Source: an uncultured Bacteroidales bacterium (GTDB taxonomy: Bacteria > Bacteroidota > Bacteroidia > Bacteroidales > Bacteroidaceae). From it: a stretch of 57,083 nt of DNA. The position numbers and the translations under genes were made by a program. Below are positions 38,973 through 48,080 of this stretch, one piece after another. The notes below the pieces were generated by a model, which had not been told where the DNA came from, did not search any database, and saw only the letters and a program-made list of their open reading frames with translations. Position 1 is the first letter of the stretch, and every line of letters begins with the position of its first letter. Where the stretch lies: contig CACZBX010000012.1 in NCBI GenBank assembly GCA_902779535.1, positions 1 through 57,083 on the forward strand, read 5' to 3'.

Positions 38973-40640
38973 ATGGACTGGCTACAAACATTATTTACCG
39001 ACACAAATTCTATAGCACATATCGTTTTGCTATACGCTTTTGTTATAGCAGTTGGTGTCTTACTAGGAAAAATCAAGTTTTTCGGTATTTCTTTGGGGGT
39101 TACTTTTGTCTTGTTCATGGGAATTGTCTGCGGACATTTCGGCTTTACAGGCAATGTACACATCCTTAACTTCCTGCAGGATTTCGGCTTAATCTTATTT
39201 GTCTTTTGTATCGGTCTTCAGGTAGGACCTTCTTTCTTCTCGTCGTTCAAGAAGGGGGGTATCTCCATGAATATCGTGGCGACGGGTATCGTGCTGCTGA
39301 ACATTGCTGTCGCCTTATGTCTGTACTATGCCTTGGGCGGCCGTATCGATCTGCCGATGATGGTAGGCGTCCTGTGTGGTGCCGTCACGAACACTCCGGG
39401 ATTAGGTGCTGCCAATGAGGCACTGACGCAAATCGGATACGATGGCCCTCAAATAGCCATGGGCTATGCGTGTGCTTATCCGTTGGGTGTGCTGGGTATT
39501 ATCGGATCGATCATCTTGGTGAAATACCTGTGCCGGGTGAATCTGAAGAAGGAGGAGCAGGAGATTGAGCAGCAGGAGACGGCTAACCCGCAACTTACGC
39601 CGAAGATGATGCACCTGGAGGTTCATAATGAGGCCTTGCAAGGGAAAACGATCTTCCAGGTGAAGCAGTTTGTGGCGCGCGACTTCGTGATCTCGCGTAT
39701 CCTTCAGGACGGACATGTCAGTGTGCCAAGCAAGGATACGATTCTTCATATCGGTGATCAACTGTTTGTGGTATGTGCACAGGAAGATGCCGAAGCCATC
39801 ATCGCATTTATCGGTCCGAAGATCGAGGTGGACTGGGAAAAACAGGATATGCCGATGGTATCGCGCCGTATCTTGGTCACCCGTACCGAGATGAATGGCA
39901 AGGAACTGGGTGCATTACATTTCCGTACCATGCATGGTGTGAACGTGACACGTATCAACCGTTCGGGTATGGATATCTTTGCTTCACGGAACTTGCGCCT
40001 TCAGGTGGGCGACCGCGTGATGGTGGTTGGCCCTCAGGATGCTGTTGAGCGGGTGGCTTCCATCATGGGTAATTCGTTGAAACGATTGGATACACCGAAT
40101 ATCATTACGATTTTCGTTGGCATTTTTGTCGGCATTATCTTCGGTAGCCTGCCATTCACCATCTCCGGCATACCGACACCGGTGAAGCTGGGTTTGGCCG
40201 GCGGTCCGCTGATCGTGGCTATTCTGATCGGTCGGTTTGGGTACAAGGTGAAACTGGTGACCTATACTACGATGAGTGCCAACCTGATGTTGAGGGAAAT
40301 CGGTATCGCCCTCTTCCTGGCGAGTGTCGGGATCAAGGCGGGAGAGAATTTTGTTCAGACCGTGGTCGAAGGTGATGGCTTGTTGTATGTCGGTTGCGGC
40401 TTCCTGATCACCGTGATTCCTTTGCTGATTATGGGCGTGCTGGGCAGGTTGCATTATAAGATGAACTATTTTACGTTGATGGGTCTGATGTCGGGTAGTT
40501 ATACCGATCCCCCTGCACTGGCCTATTCCAATCAGACAGCCAACAATAATGCTCCTGCAGTAAGCTACTCCACAGTATATCCGTTGACGATGTTCCTTCG
40601 GATTATCACGGCACAATTGCTGATATTGTTTTTAGCATAA
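38973..40640 (+). CDS. AspT/YidE-family transporter with two RCK_C domains
   Basis: A putative membrane antiporter of about 555 residues, of the aspartate:alanine exchanger / YidE-YbjL duplication family. Two sets of about five helices flank a cytosolic middle. The first set holds [25 protein letters not shown] and [20 protein letters not shown]; the second holds GGPLIVALIG-like and [13 protein letters not shown] and ends [18 protein letters not shown], a duplicated version of the TNTPGLGAA motif. Between them are two TrkA-C/RCK_C domains (about 205-370). The start is set by the upstream -7 element. The substrate is unknown; a C4-dicarboxylate or amino acid role would fit the mutAB neighbourhood. 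Confidence 0.9.
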   Translation: MDWLQTLFTDTNSIAHIVLLYAFVIAVGVLLGKIKFFGISLGVTFVLFMGIVCGHFGFTGNVHILNFLQDFGLILFVFCIGLQVGPSFFSSFKKGGISMNIVATGIVLLNIAVALCLYYALGGRIDLPMMVGVLCGAVTNTPGLGAANEALTQIGYDGPQIAMGYACAYPLGVLGIIGSIILVKYLCRVNLKKEEQEIEQQETANPQLTPKMMHLEVHNEALQGKTIFQVKQFVARDFVISRILQDGHVSVPSKDTILHIGDQLFVVCAQEDAEAIIAFIGPKIEVDWEKQDMPMVSRRILVTRTEMNGKELGALHFRTMHGVNVTRINRSGMDIFASRNLRLQVGDRVMVVGPQDAVERVASIMGNSLKRLDTPNIITIFVGIFVGIIFGSLPFTISGIPTPVKLGLAGGPLIVAILIGRFGYKVKLVTYTTMSANLMLREIGIALFLASVGIKAGENFVQTVVEGDGLLYVGCGFLITVIPLLIMGVLGRLHYKMNYFTLMGLMSGSYTDPPALAYSNQTANNNAPAVSYSTVYPLTMFLRIITAQLLILFLA

Positions 40641-40644
40641 TAAC

Positions 40645-40678
40645 AAGAGAGGCTATCCTAAATGGAGAAGCCTCTCTT
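40645..40678. terminator. Bidirectional terminator
   Basis: aagagaggct at 40645-40654 and agcctctctt at 40669-40678 form a perfect ten-pair stem with a 14-base loop, between the convergent transporter and ABC permease genes. Confidence 0.8.
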
Positions 40679-40719
40679 ATTGTTATATAATGATATCCAG
40701 TAGATATTTGATGTAATTC

Positions 40720-41805
40720 CTAGTTATTCTTCTTATAACTTTGGACAGCCCACCCGCCCATGAAGAGACCGATGCCTAAAAGTGCAAATACTTGGTGAGC
40801 AATATCAGAGAAACCACCACCTCGGATGAAAACGGTACGGATGGCATCAATAAAGTAATGCATAGGATTGATGTAGGTGGTCAGATATGCCCACGAAGGC
40901 ATAGAGCGTGTCGGAGTGAATAGGCCTGAAAGCAACATGATGCAGACCACAAAGAACCACATCACAAAGATAGCTTGCTGCATCGTATTGGAATAATTGG
41001 AAACGATCAGTCCGAATGATGAGAAGAAAAGGGCTAACAGCATGGCTAATAGATAGATTAATCCTATTGAACCGGCACTGGTTATACCATATACGATCCA
41101 TGCCAACAGCAGACTGACGGTGATGACAAACAGAGCTATCATCCAATAAGGGATAAGCTTGGCTAAGATAAACGACCACTTCGATACGGGGGTGACGTTA
41201 ATCTGTTCGATGGTTCCGGCTTCTTTCTCACCCACAATGTTCAAAGTGGGTAGGAACCCCGTCATCAGCATCATCACAATGGCAAAAAGAGCCGGTATCA
41301 TAAACAATTTGTAGTTCTGATGTTTGTTATATAGCAATAAAGTTGAGACTCCCGAACGAATGGCTTCCATTGAAGGTTGCACATGTGATGTAACGATCTG
41401 CGACAGATAAGCGGCACCCATCGATCCTTTGGTTCCGTTCACGGCATTGGCGGCAATTAGCACCTGTGAATCTTTTCCAAGCATTTCATTCTTGCCGTAA
41501 TCGGGTGGAATAACCAATACAATATCGGCTTTACCTTCCTCAATCTCTTTTAAGGCTGACTGATATGTCGGTTTTTGTCCATTGAAGATGAAATATGTAG
41601 AAGCCTCAATACGATGAACCAGTTGTTGTGATAGGGTAGAACGTTCATTATCAACAATATCTACCTTGATATTCTTCACCTCCATCGACATGACCCAAGG
41701 TATCACACACATAATGACGATGGGGAATGCGATAATAAGGCGGGGCAGGAAGGCATTCCGTCGTATTTGCAAGAATTCTTTTTGTATGAGGTATTTGAGA
41801 GTCAT
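40720..41805 (-). CDS. ABC-2 type permease of the efflux system (second)
   Basis: A 361-residue ABC-2 membrane subunit of the YhhJ/YbhR type. One N-terminal helix (about 20-40) is followed by a large periplasmic domain (about 45-175), then five helices. The signature region with GEKEAGTIEQINVTPVS lies at the cytosolic loop. It is the last gene of the five-gene minus-strand efflux operon, two bases after the first permease, and should form a heterodimer with it. The likely cargo is a drug or toxic amphiphile. Confidence 0.92.
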   Translation of the reverse strand: MTLKYLIQKEFLQIRRNAFLPRLIIAFPIVIMCVIPWVMSMEVKNIKVDIVDNERSTLSQQLVHRIEASTYFIFNGQKPTYQSALKEIEEGKADIVLVIPPDYGKNEMLGKDSQVLIAANAVNGTKGSMGAAYLSQIVTSHVQPSMEAIRSGVSTLLLYNKHQNYKLFMIPALFAIVMMLMTGFLPTLNIVGEKEAGTIEQINVTPVSKWSFILAKLIPYWMIALFVITVSLLLAWIVYGITSAGSIGLIYLLAMLLALFFSSFGLIVSNYSNTMQQAIFVMWFFVVCIMLLSGLFTPTRSMPSWAYLTTYINPMHYFIDAIRTVFIRGGGFSDIAHQVFALLGIGLFMGGWAVQSYKKNN

Positions 41806-41807
41806 GG

Positions 41808-42866
41808 CTATTCGAGTCTTTTATTAAACTTAGCCAAGGCAACGGTCAGGAAAAAGGCCGTCATGGCTATCAGGATAATCACTTCTTGAGCTACTTCGCG
41901 GATACCTACCCCCATAATCATCAGTTTTCGCATAGCGCTGATAAAATAGCGTGGAGGTATGATGGCTGCAACCCATTGCAAAATTGTAGGCATGGACTCA
42001 ATTGGAAATAACATTCCTGACAGCATGACTACGGGCATCAACAGAACCATGGCGGAGAGTAGCAAGGCTACGAGCTGGGTCTTTGCAATATTCGAAATCA
42101 ATAGTCCAAGCGAGAGGGCAAGCAGGATATAGATGATGGAAACGAAAATAATCCAACCGATAGCACCGGCTAATGGTACGTCCAACACATAGCGAGCCAT
42201 GAGTAAGATAGTAATAAGTATTAAGAAAGCGAGCACAAGGTATGGGACTGCCTTAGCAATAATCACCATCAACGGACGGGCAGGAGAGACCAACAGTACT
42301 TCCATCGTCCCCTTTTCCTTCTCACGAACGATGCTGATGGAGGTCATCATCGCACAAATCAGCATCAACAGCATACCCATGATAGCTGGTACGAAGTTAT
42401 AAGCGGATTTCATCTGTGGATTATAAAGCATCTTCGTGTTGACAGTACCGACTGAAGCTTGTGTGATAACACCGGTGGCGTAATTGATCCATTGCTGTGC
42501 CATGTTGGGATCGGCTCCGTCGACGATGAATTGCAGGCCGGAGCGTTTCGATGCGAAGTCGGCGGCAAATACAATGGCCAAATCGGCTTTTTGATGGCGA
42601 ATCAACCGTTCCGCTTCTTGTGGTGTGGAGACGCTTTTGGTAATGATAAAGTATTCGGATGTGGATAGCCGTTCCACAACTTGTTGTGTGAGGTGATCCA
42701 TCTGTGAGGTGACCACGATTGTACGGACATTCTTCACATCGGTGGTGATAGCGAAGCCGAAGAGAAGCATCAAGACAACGGGCATGACAAAGAGAATGAG
42801 CATCGTTCGCTTATCGCGTACGATATGACGGGCTTCCTTGATGATAAATGATAGGAACTGTTTCAT
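41808..42866 (-). CDS. ABC-2 type permease of the efflux system (first)
   Basis: A 352-residue ABC-2 permease of the YbhS/YhhJ type. It shares the layout of the next gene: N-terminal helix (about 22-42), periplasmic domain with VERLSTSEYFIITKS, then five membrane helices. REKEKGTMEVLLVSPARPLMVIIAKAVPY is the conserved ABC-2 loop. It begins one base after the ATPase gene, indicating translational coupling. Confidence 0.93.
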   Translation of the reverse strand: MKQFLSFIIKEARHIVRDKRTMLILFVMPVVLMLLFGFAITTDVKNVRTIVVTSQMDHLTQQVVERLSTSEYFIITKSVSTPQEAERLIRHQKADLAIVFAADFASKRSGLQFIVDGADPNMAQQWINYATGVITQASVGTVNTKMLYNPQMKSAYNFVPAIMGMLLMLICAMMTSISIVREKEKGTMEVLLVSPARPLMVIIAKAVPYLVLAFLILITILLMARYVLDVPLAGAIGWIIFVSIIYILLALSLGLLISNIAKTQLVALLLSAMVLLMPVVMLSGMLFPIESMPTILQWVAAIIPPRYFISAMRKLMIMGVGIREVAQEVIILIAMTAFFLTVALAKFNKRLE

Positions 42867-42867
42867 A

Positions 42868-44328
42868 CTAATCGCTCTTTCTTGTTGCCTGTCGGGCTAA
42901 ATAGGTAAATACATGATCCATATCAGGTTGATGGAACTGTTTTTTCAGCTCATCGGGTGTACCGATAGCACTGATTTTTCCATCGACCATGATGGAAATG
43001 CGGTCACAATACTCTGCCTCGTCCATATAATGCGTGGTGACGAACACGGTGATACCACGACCGGCAGCTTCATAGATGAGTTCCCAGAACTGTCGTCGGG
43101 TGGCTGGGTCAACTCCTCCTGTTGGTTCGTCCAAAAAGACGACACTTGGCTCATGGAAGATGCTGACGGAGAAAGCCAGTTTCTGTTTCCATCCAAGTGG
43201 AAGTGATGCAACCAACGTGTTTTTGTGCTCGGTGAACTGCATACGCTCGAGCAACTCATCCGTCTTTCTGCTTATTTCGGCATCTTTCATCCCATAGATT
43301 CCTGCAAACAATCGGATATTTTCCGCTACTGTCAGGTCCTCGTAGAGGGAGAATTTCTGACTCATATATCCGATATGCCGTTTGATTTGTTCATATTCTG
43401 TACGGATATCGTATCCTGCCACACGACCTGTTCCGCTTGTTGGCTGGTTCAGTCCGGTAAACATGTGCATCGCTGTGGTTTTACCGGCTCCGTTGGCACC
43501 GAGGAATCCGAAGATTTCACCTCGTTTCACGTTAAAACTTATATCGTCGACAGCATGGAAGTTGCCAAAGGCCTTGACTAGGTGAGACACTTCGATGACA
43601 TTCTCTTCTTTGACTTCCGTCTCTTTCGCATGGGATAAGCCCGGTGGATTAAAAATATCGGCAAACTGATGAAGGATTCTTTCCGGAGTGTCGATGCCTT
43701 GAATCTTTCCACGATGCAGAAAGGCGACACGCTCACAGCAACGTACCTCATCCAAGTACGGTGTGGAGGCAACGATGGTGATATCCCGTTCTTTCAACAT
43801 CAATAACATCTCCCATAACTCTTTCCGACTGACTGGATCGACACCAGTTGTCGGTTCATCGAGGAAGAGCACACTAGGCTGATGGACCAACGCACAGGAT
43901 AGTGCCAACTTTTGTTTCATACCTCCTGAAAGGGCTCCTGCTTTTCGATCTCGGAACCGTTCAATCTGAGAATAGATAGCTTTGATACTGTCATATCCTT
44001 CCTCAATTGTGGTGCCGAAAAGTGTGGCAAAGAACTCCAGGTTCTCTTGTACCGTCAAGTCTTGGTAGAGAGAGAAACGTCCGGGCATATAGCCGACGCG
44101 TCTCCGTATCTCGTTCATCTGAGTCACCGTGTCGAACCCATCTACCGTGGCCGTTCCCGAGTCGGGCAACAGCAATGTACAGAGGATGCGGTACATCGAG
44201 GTCTTTCCTGCTCCGTCGGGACCGATGAGGCCGAAAACCTCACCCTTGCCGACCGAGAAGGATACTCCGTCCAGTGCCTTGACCTTTCCGTACGACTTGC
44301 TGATGTTGTTGACTTCTATCGCATTCAT
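42868..44328 (-). CDS. ABC transporter ATPase with two nucleotide-binding domains
   Basis: A 486-residue tandem ATPase of the YbhF/YhiH type. The first domain has Walker A GPDGAGKTS, signature LSGGM and Walker B VLFLDEPTTGVDP. The second has Walker A GANGAGKTT, Walker B VVFLDEPTGGVDP and TTHYMDEAEYCD, but its signature is altered to LPLGW. One composite ATP site may therefore be weak, a common asymmetry in this type. It powers the two ABC-2 permeases encoded downstream. The gene follows the HlyD-like gene by 11 bases. Confidence 0.95.
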   Translation of the reverse strand: MNAIEVNNISKSYGKVKALDGVSFSVGKGEVFGLIGPDGAGKTSMYRILCTLLLPDSGTATVDGFDTVTQMNEIRRRVGYMPGRFSLYQDLTVQENLEFFATLFGTTIEEGYDSIKAIYSQIERFRDRKAGALSGGMKQKLALSCALVHQPSVLFLDEPTTGVDPVSRKELWEMLLMLKERDITIVASTPYLDEVRCCERVAFLHRGKIQGIDTPERILHQFADIFNPPGLSHAKETEVKEENVIEVSHLVKAFGNFHAVDDISFNVKRGEIFGFLGANGAGKTTAMHMFTGLNQPTSGTGRVAGYDIRTEYEQIKRHIGYMSQKFSLYEDLTVAENIRLFAGIYGMKDAEISRKTDELLERMQFTEHKNTLVASLPLGWKQKLAFSVSIFHEPSVVFLDEPTGGVDPATRRQFWELIYEAAGRGITVFVTTHYMDEAEYCDRISIMVDGKISAIGTPDELKKQFHQPDMDHVFTYLARQATRKSD

Positions 44329-44339
44329 CGCTCGTCTAT

Positions 44340-45230
44340 TTAAAACTTGATTTCCCCGTACATTCCTATTTTAATATATCCGTCGTTCTTCATGGCAACC
44401 TTTAGCGCATAGACTTGGTCGGCCCGTTCGTCATCGGTCAGGATGGTCTTGGGCGTGAACTCGGAGTGGGATGAGATCCATGTGACCGTTCCGTCGTATT
44501 CCTTCTTGTTTCCATCCCCATAATCAGCAAAGACTTTGACTTGTTGCCCTAACTTGATGGACTGGAGTTGGGATGACGTGACATAGGCGCGGATGAACAT
44601 GTTCTCGATATCGGCCATCTTCAGCAATGGTTTCCCAATGTTGACAAATTCACCACGCTCAACGTACTTCTCGAGCACGGTGCCCTTGATGGGGGCTGCG
44701 ATGTGACACTTGCGGAGCTGGTCCGATAGTTGGTTCATCTGGGCTTCGGTGGCACTAACCTGTTTGTCCAGTGCACGGGTATTGTTGGAAAGCGATGACA
44801 TTTGCGCTTCCAGTTGCTTCTGAAGGACCAATACCTGATTGGTCGCATCGTCAAGCATCTTCGTTGGAGCGGCCTCGTCGGCCACCAATTCTTGATAACG
44901 GCGCTGTTCCTGTTGCGCTTTGGCCAATTGCTGACGGGTGGTCGCGATCTGGCGTGTGATGTCGGGTTTCTGACTTTGATACACCTCCTTTGTCGCCTTC
45001 AACTGCTGGAGTTGTAATGCTACCTGCGTCGTATCGATCAGCCCTAATTCGGTTCCCATCAGGATTTCATCTCCCTCGTTGACATTGAACGAGAGCAATG
45101 TGCCGTTTTGTTCAGCGAAGATAGTGGTCTCGGTTGCTTCGAACGTACCGGTCGCATCGTATTTCTTTCCGTTATTACCGCAAGCAGTTAGCAGGATGGC
45201 CATGCTTGCACCTATGATGATCTTCTTCAT
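44340..45230 (-). CDS. HlyD-family membrane fusion lipoprotein
   Basis: A periplasmic adaptor, 296 residues from the start at 45230, which yields the lipoprotein signal MKKIIIGASMAILLTACGNN. An in-frame start at 45347 lies inside the tolC-like gene and hides the signal. A biotinyl/lipoyl half (FAEQNGTLLSFNVNEGDEI), a long coiled coil (about 75-180, Gln-rich) and the second half (HIAAPIKGTVLEKYVERGEFV) followed by a beta-barrel domain are seen. It resembles YbhG/YhiI and bridges the ABC-2 pump to the TolC-like channel. Confidence 0.94.
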   Translation of the reverse strand: MKKIIIGASMAILLTACGNNGKKYDATGTFEATETTIFAEQNGTLLSFNVNEGDEILMGTELGLIDTTQVALQLQQLKATKEVYQSQKPDITRQIATTRQQLAKAQQEQRRYQELVADEAAPTKMLDDATNQVLVLQKQLEAQMSSLSNNTRALDKQVSATEAQMNQLSDQLRKCHIAAPIKGTVLEKYVERGEFVNIGKPLLKMADIENMFIRAYVTSSQLQSIKLGQQVKVFADYGDGNKKEYDGTVTWISSHSEFTPKTILTDDERADQVYALKVAMKNDGYIKIGMYGEIKF

Positions 45231-45240
45231 GTTGTGAATG

Positions 45241-46515
45241 TTATTGATTGGTCGTAAACTTATTATCATATATTTCTTTGAGGAACTCCAGTTCGTGTAC
45301 TGCTTGTTGTACTCGTGCTGCATTCTCTTGGTTGATCTCGCGGACAAGGTCGTTCACGTCGATGATGCCGTGTGCCAGTTTTGACTCGGAAGCCTTGCGT
45401 ACTGAACTGCGCAGGTTGATGATTTCTTCGTCATCGGCCATCAGTTTCCGGTACCGGCTCATGTTCTCGTTTTGTTGAATCTGTTCCAGTCGGTTGTTGA
45501 ACAGAAATACTTCCCTGCTGTTTTCGGCCATGTCGCGTTGCAGTTGGATCTTGGCCTTGTCGTTCTTGCGGGTGTAGAGTGCTCCGATGTTCCAAGTCAG
45601 TCGGGCACCGATCATGCCGTTGAACGACCCGTTCCGGTTCATCATATCTTCGAACATGTTATAGCCCGGATAACCATAGAATCCCTGGGCAAAAGCACTC
45701 AGCTTAGGCATCAGTGCCGAGTTGAGGGCTTTCTCTTGGGCATTCAGTAACTTGATTTGTGCATCAATGGCTGATAGCTCAGGCCGTTTCCCCAAGTCAT
45801 TGGGCTGAACGTTTGCTGTCGGCTTTTGTACATCCTTTATCTCGATCCCACAGAAGGCGGAAAGGACGGCTTGTATCATCCGCTGTTGTGATTCCAACGT
45901 TGTCAGTTGCTGGTCGGCATTCAGCCTTTCTGCCTTCACGTTGTTTAGATCGCTTACCGCTGCCGTGCCGTTCTTCACCATGGCGGCCAACTTCTTCTCG
46001 TTTCCGTTCAGTAATGTTTGTAGATCCTTGTTCAGTCGGATCTGTTCCTTTGTCATCAGCAGGGCAAAATAGAGTTCGTTCACTCGTTTGCGAACTCCAT
46101 AGAGGTTGACCTCGTTTTGTGCGTTCTGCACCTTTCCTTGTTCTCGGGCAATTTCTTTTTGACTTCGGATGGTCCCTCCGTCGAAAAGTGTTTGATTGAT
46201 GTCAATGCCTACCCGATATTGTCCCTTCGAAAGACCTTTCATGTTGAGCCCCATCTGTTGCATCATGCTCTGCATCCCTTCGGGCCAGGCTGTTACATCG
46301 CTTTGATAGGTGACTTGAGCCGATGCGGCAATCTGAGGCAACCAGCCTTTCTGGATGTTGGCTACGGTCAGGGCCGAAGTCTTGTCGATCAAGTCGTATT
46401 GGCGGATGAGCGGATAATTCCTTTCAGCCGCTTGTTGACATTCTTCCAAGGTCTGTGCATTGATGCTTATCCAGCCAATGAACATCCATCCCCAAAAGCT
46501 TATGATTCTTTTCAT
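45241..46515 (-). CDS. TolC-family outer membrane efflux protein
   Basis: An outer-membrane channel protein of 424 residues. The start at 46515 gives the signal MKRIISFWGWMFIGWISINAQ; the in-frame start at 46542 adds nine residues without benefit. Two long coiled-coil repeats are seen: TLEECQQAAERNYPLIRQYDL opens the first and GKRPELSAIDAQIKLLNAQEKALNSALMPKLSAFAQGFYGYPG opens the second. It is the first gene of the efflux operon (TolC, adaptor, ATPase, two permeases) and lies opposite an AraC regulator gene. Confidence 0.93.
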   Translation of the reverse strand: MKRIISFWGWMFIGWISINAQTLEECQQAAERNYPLIRQYDLIDKTSALTVANIQKGWLPQIAASAQVTYQSDVTAWPEGMQSMMQQMGLNMKGLSKGQYRVGIDINQTLFDGGTIRSQKEIAREQGKVQNAQNEVNLYGVRKRVNELYFALLMTKEQIRLNKDLQTLLNGNEKKLAAMVKNGTAAVSDLNNVKAERLNADQQLTTLESQQRMIQAVLSAFCGIEIKDVQKPTANVQPNDLGKRPELSAIDAQIKLLNAQEKALNSALMPKLSAFAQGFYGYPGYNMFEDMMNRNGSFNGMIGARLTWNIGALYTRKNDKAKIQLQRDMAENSREVFLFNNRLEQIQQNENMSRYRKLMADDEEIINLRSSVRKASESKLAHGIIDVNDLVREINQENAARVQQAVHELEFLKEIYDNKFTTNQ

Positions 46516-46539
46516 ATCCAATGATTTTATTTCATACTG

Positions 46540-46547
46540 CAAAGATG
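46540..46547 (-). promoter_or_regulatory. Possible -7 element for the efflux operon
   Basis: The minus strand reads CATCTTTG, one base off TAnnTTTG, 25-32 bases before the TolC-like start. A weak element would fit activation by the divergent AraC regulator. Confidence 0.4.
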
Positions 46548-46643
46548 CATGCTTTTTAGTTGATATGTACTATCTTTTTCGATGAATATATGTTCTTTTC
46601 GTACAAAATGATTGTTGTTTTCGTCAAAATACGGGGAAAATGC

Positions 46644-46651
46644 TATCTTTG
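46644..46651 (+). promoter_or_regulatory. -7 element for the AraC regulator
   Basis: TATCTTTG is an exact match and places the transcript start near 46659. This excludes the in-frame ATG at 46640 and supports the ATG at 46670. Confidence 0.65.
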
Positions 46652-46669
46652 CGTCATAAACTCGCAATT

Positions 46670-47566
46670 ATGGATGGACTGCATCAATTTTCGTTAAGCC
46701 AAATCAAGGAGTTGTTCGACCGTCACGATGAGCTTCGGGCAAACAATTATCTTTCTCAGAACTTAGTTATTGCCCGTCATCCGAATGTGAACTTGATTAA
46801 GAGTCAGTTTGATAATGGTCCCCTGATTATGCAGGAGATGCGTATCCTGATCATCAAGCAAGGATGGACGGCACCGATTGTCAACCTTGTTCCCCAGCGT
46901 TTCGAGGCGGGTGATTTGGTGTTTTTGGGCGTTAATGGTATTGCTCAAATCAGTGAGGTCTCCGACGATGCTCGAGCCATTGCGATCTCGTTTAGTGACG
47001 AACTCTTCTCACTGGCTGTCGGGAATCATATCCCGTATGCTTTCGACGGGCACTTGCGTGATTTCCATATTCGTCTTACTCCCCAAGAATTAGATTATGC
47101 AGATCGGTTGCATGAACTGCTTTATATCCATACCTCTGAAGAGAACCATAGTCCGCAAGTCACACTTCAGCTGATCAGCTCATTCCTGTGGTATGTTGAC
47201 CATCTGTGGAACAGGCACGAGAATGAGAGTCGGCGTTCCCTTACGCGTGAACAACGGTTGTTCACCGATTTCATCCAATTAGTCAGCCAATATGCTCCGT
47301 TGCAGCATCATCTGGAATTCTATGCTGAACGACTGTGCTTGTCGCCCCGTTATATGAGTACGTTAGTGAAGCAGGTCAGTGGTAAGGCTGCGAAGCAATG
47401 GATCGATGATGCGATGATAACGCGTGCAAAAGTTGCACTAAGGCATTCCGACAAGACTGTTGCTGAGATAGCAGAAGAGATGAACTTTCCCAATCCCAGT
47501 TTCTTTTGTAAATATTTCAAGCGCTTAACAGGGTTGACGACGCAGTCCTATCGGGGAAGGCAATGA
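46670..47566 (+). CDS. AraC-family transcriptional regulator
   Basis: A 298-residue regulator with an N-terminal cupin-like sensing domain (about 20-160, with GDLVFLGVNGIAQISEVSDDARAIAISFSDE) and a C-terminal AraC DNA-binding domain of two helix-turn-helix motifs: FYAERLCLSPRYMSTLVKQVSGK and TVAEIAEEMNFPNPSFFCKYFKRLTGLTTQSYR. It is divergent from the efflux operon across 154 bases and is the obvious candidate to control it. Its stop lies one base from the stop of the convergent phosphoesterase gene. Confidence 0.93.
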   Translation: MDGLHQFSLSQIKELFDRHDELRANNYLSQNLVIARHPNVNLIKSQFDNGPLIMQEMRILIIKQGWTAPIVNLVPQRFEAGDLVFLGVNGIAQISEVSDDARAIAISFSDELFSLAVGNHIPYAFDGHLRDFHIRLTPQELDYADRLHELLYIHTSEENHSPQVTLQLISSFLWYVDHLWNRHENESRRSLTREQRLFTDFIQLVSQYAPLQHHLEFYAERLCLSPRYMSTLVKQVSGKAAKQWIDDAMITRAKVALRHSDKTVAEIAEEMNFPNPSFFCKYFKRLTGLTTQSYRGRQ

Positions 47567-47567
47567 T

Positions 47568-48080
47568 TTAGAACGACTTGATCTCGCGATGGTCGGCAAG
47601 TTTAATTACTTCTAAGTCGGAGAAATTTCCATCCTCAATGGAGAATCGAACTAAGGTTCGTACCTTATGGAAGCCGTAAATACCGGCTGCCCCAGGGTTG
47701 ATATGCAGCAAGCCCAACGTCTTATCATATTTCACCTTGAGGATATGTGAATGTCCGCTGATAAACAATTTCGGTGGACGTGTAAAGAGGCTGGCTCGGA
47801 TGGAGTCATCATAGTGTCCGGGGTAGCCACCGATATGTTTGATCATCACATCGGTGTTCTCTATGACAAAACGGTTGATCAGTGGATAGAACCTTCGCAT
47901 GTCCTGTCCATCGATGTTCCCGTAAACGGCACGGAACGGACGGAATCCTGCCAGTCGTTCGGCTACTTCCATGGAGCCGATGTCACCGGCATGCCAGATC
48001 TCATCACATTCCTTGAAATACTCCAGGTAGCGGTCGTCCCAATACCCGTGTGTATCCGATAAGACACCTATTCGTTTCAT
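47568..48080 (-). CDS. YfcE/MJ0936-type metallophosphoesterase
   Basis: A 170-residue calcineurin-like phosphoesterase. The metal-site motifs are SDTHGY (residues 8-13), HAGDIG, YGNIDGQD and SGHSH, all of which are expected in the YfcE/VPS29 group. It probably hydrolyses phosphodiesters in the cytosol. Its start overlaps the GH27 stop by four bases (ATGA), so the two genes are translationally coupled, although the enzymes act in different compartments. Confidence 0.93.
   Translation of the reverse strand: MKRIGVLSDTHGYWDDRYLEYFKECDEIWHAGDIGSMEVAERLAGFRPFRAVYGNIDGQDMRRFYPLINRFVIENTDVMIKHIGGYPGHYDDSIRASLFTRPPKLFISGHSHILKVKYDKTLGLLHINPGAAGIYGFHKVRTLVRFSIEDGNFSDLEVIKLADHREIKSF

Noticed and set aside
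39984-40616. Minus-strand open frame of 210 codons
   Set aside because: It is antisense to the conserved second half of the YidE-like transporter; residue composition rich in His and Gln is typical of a shadow frame.
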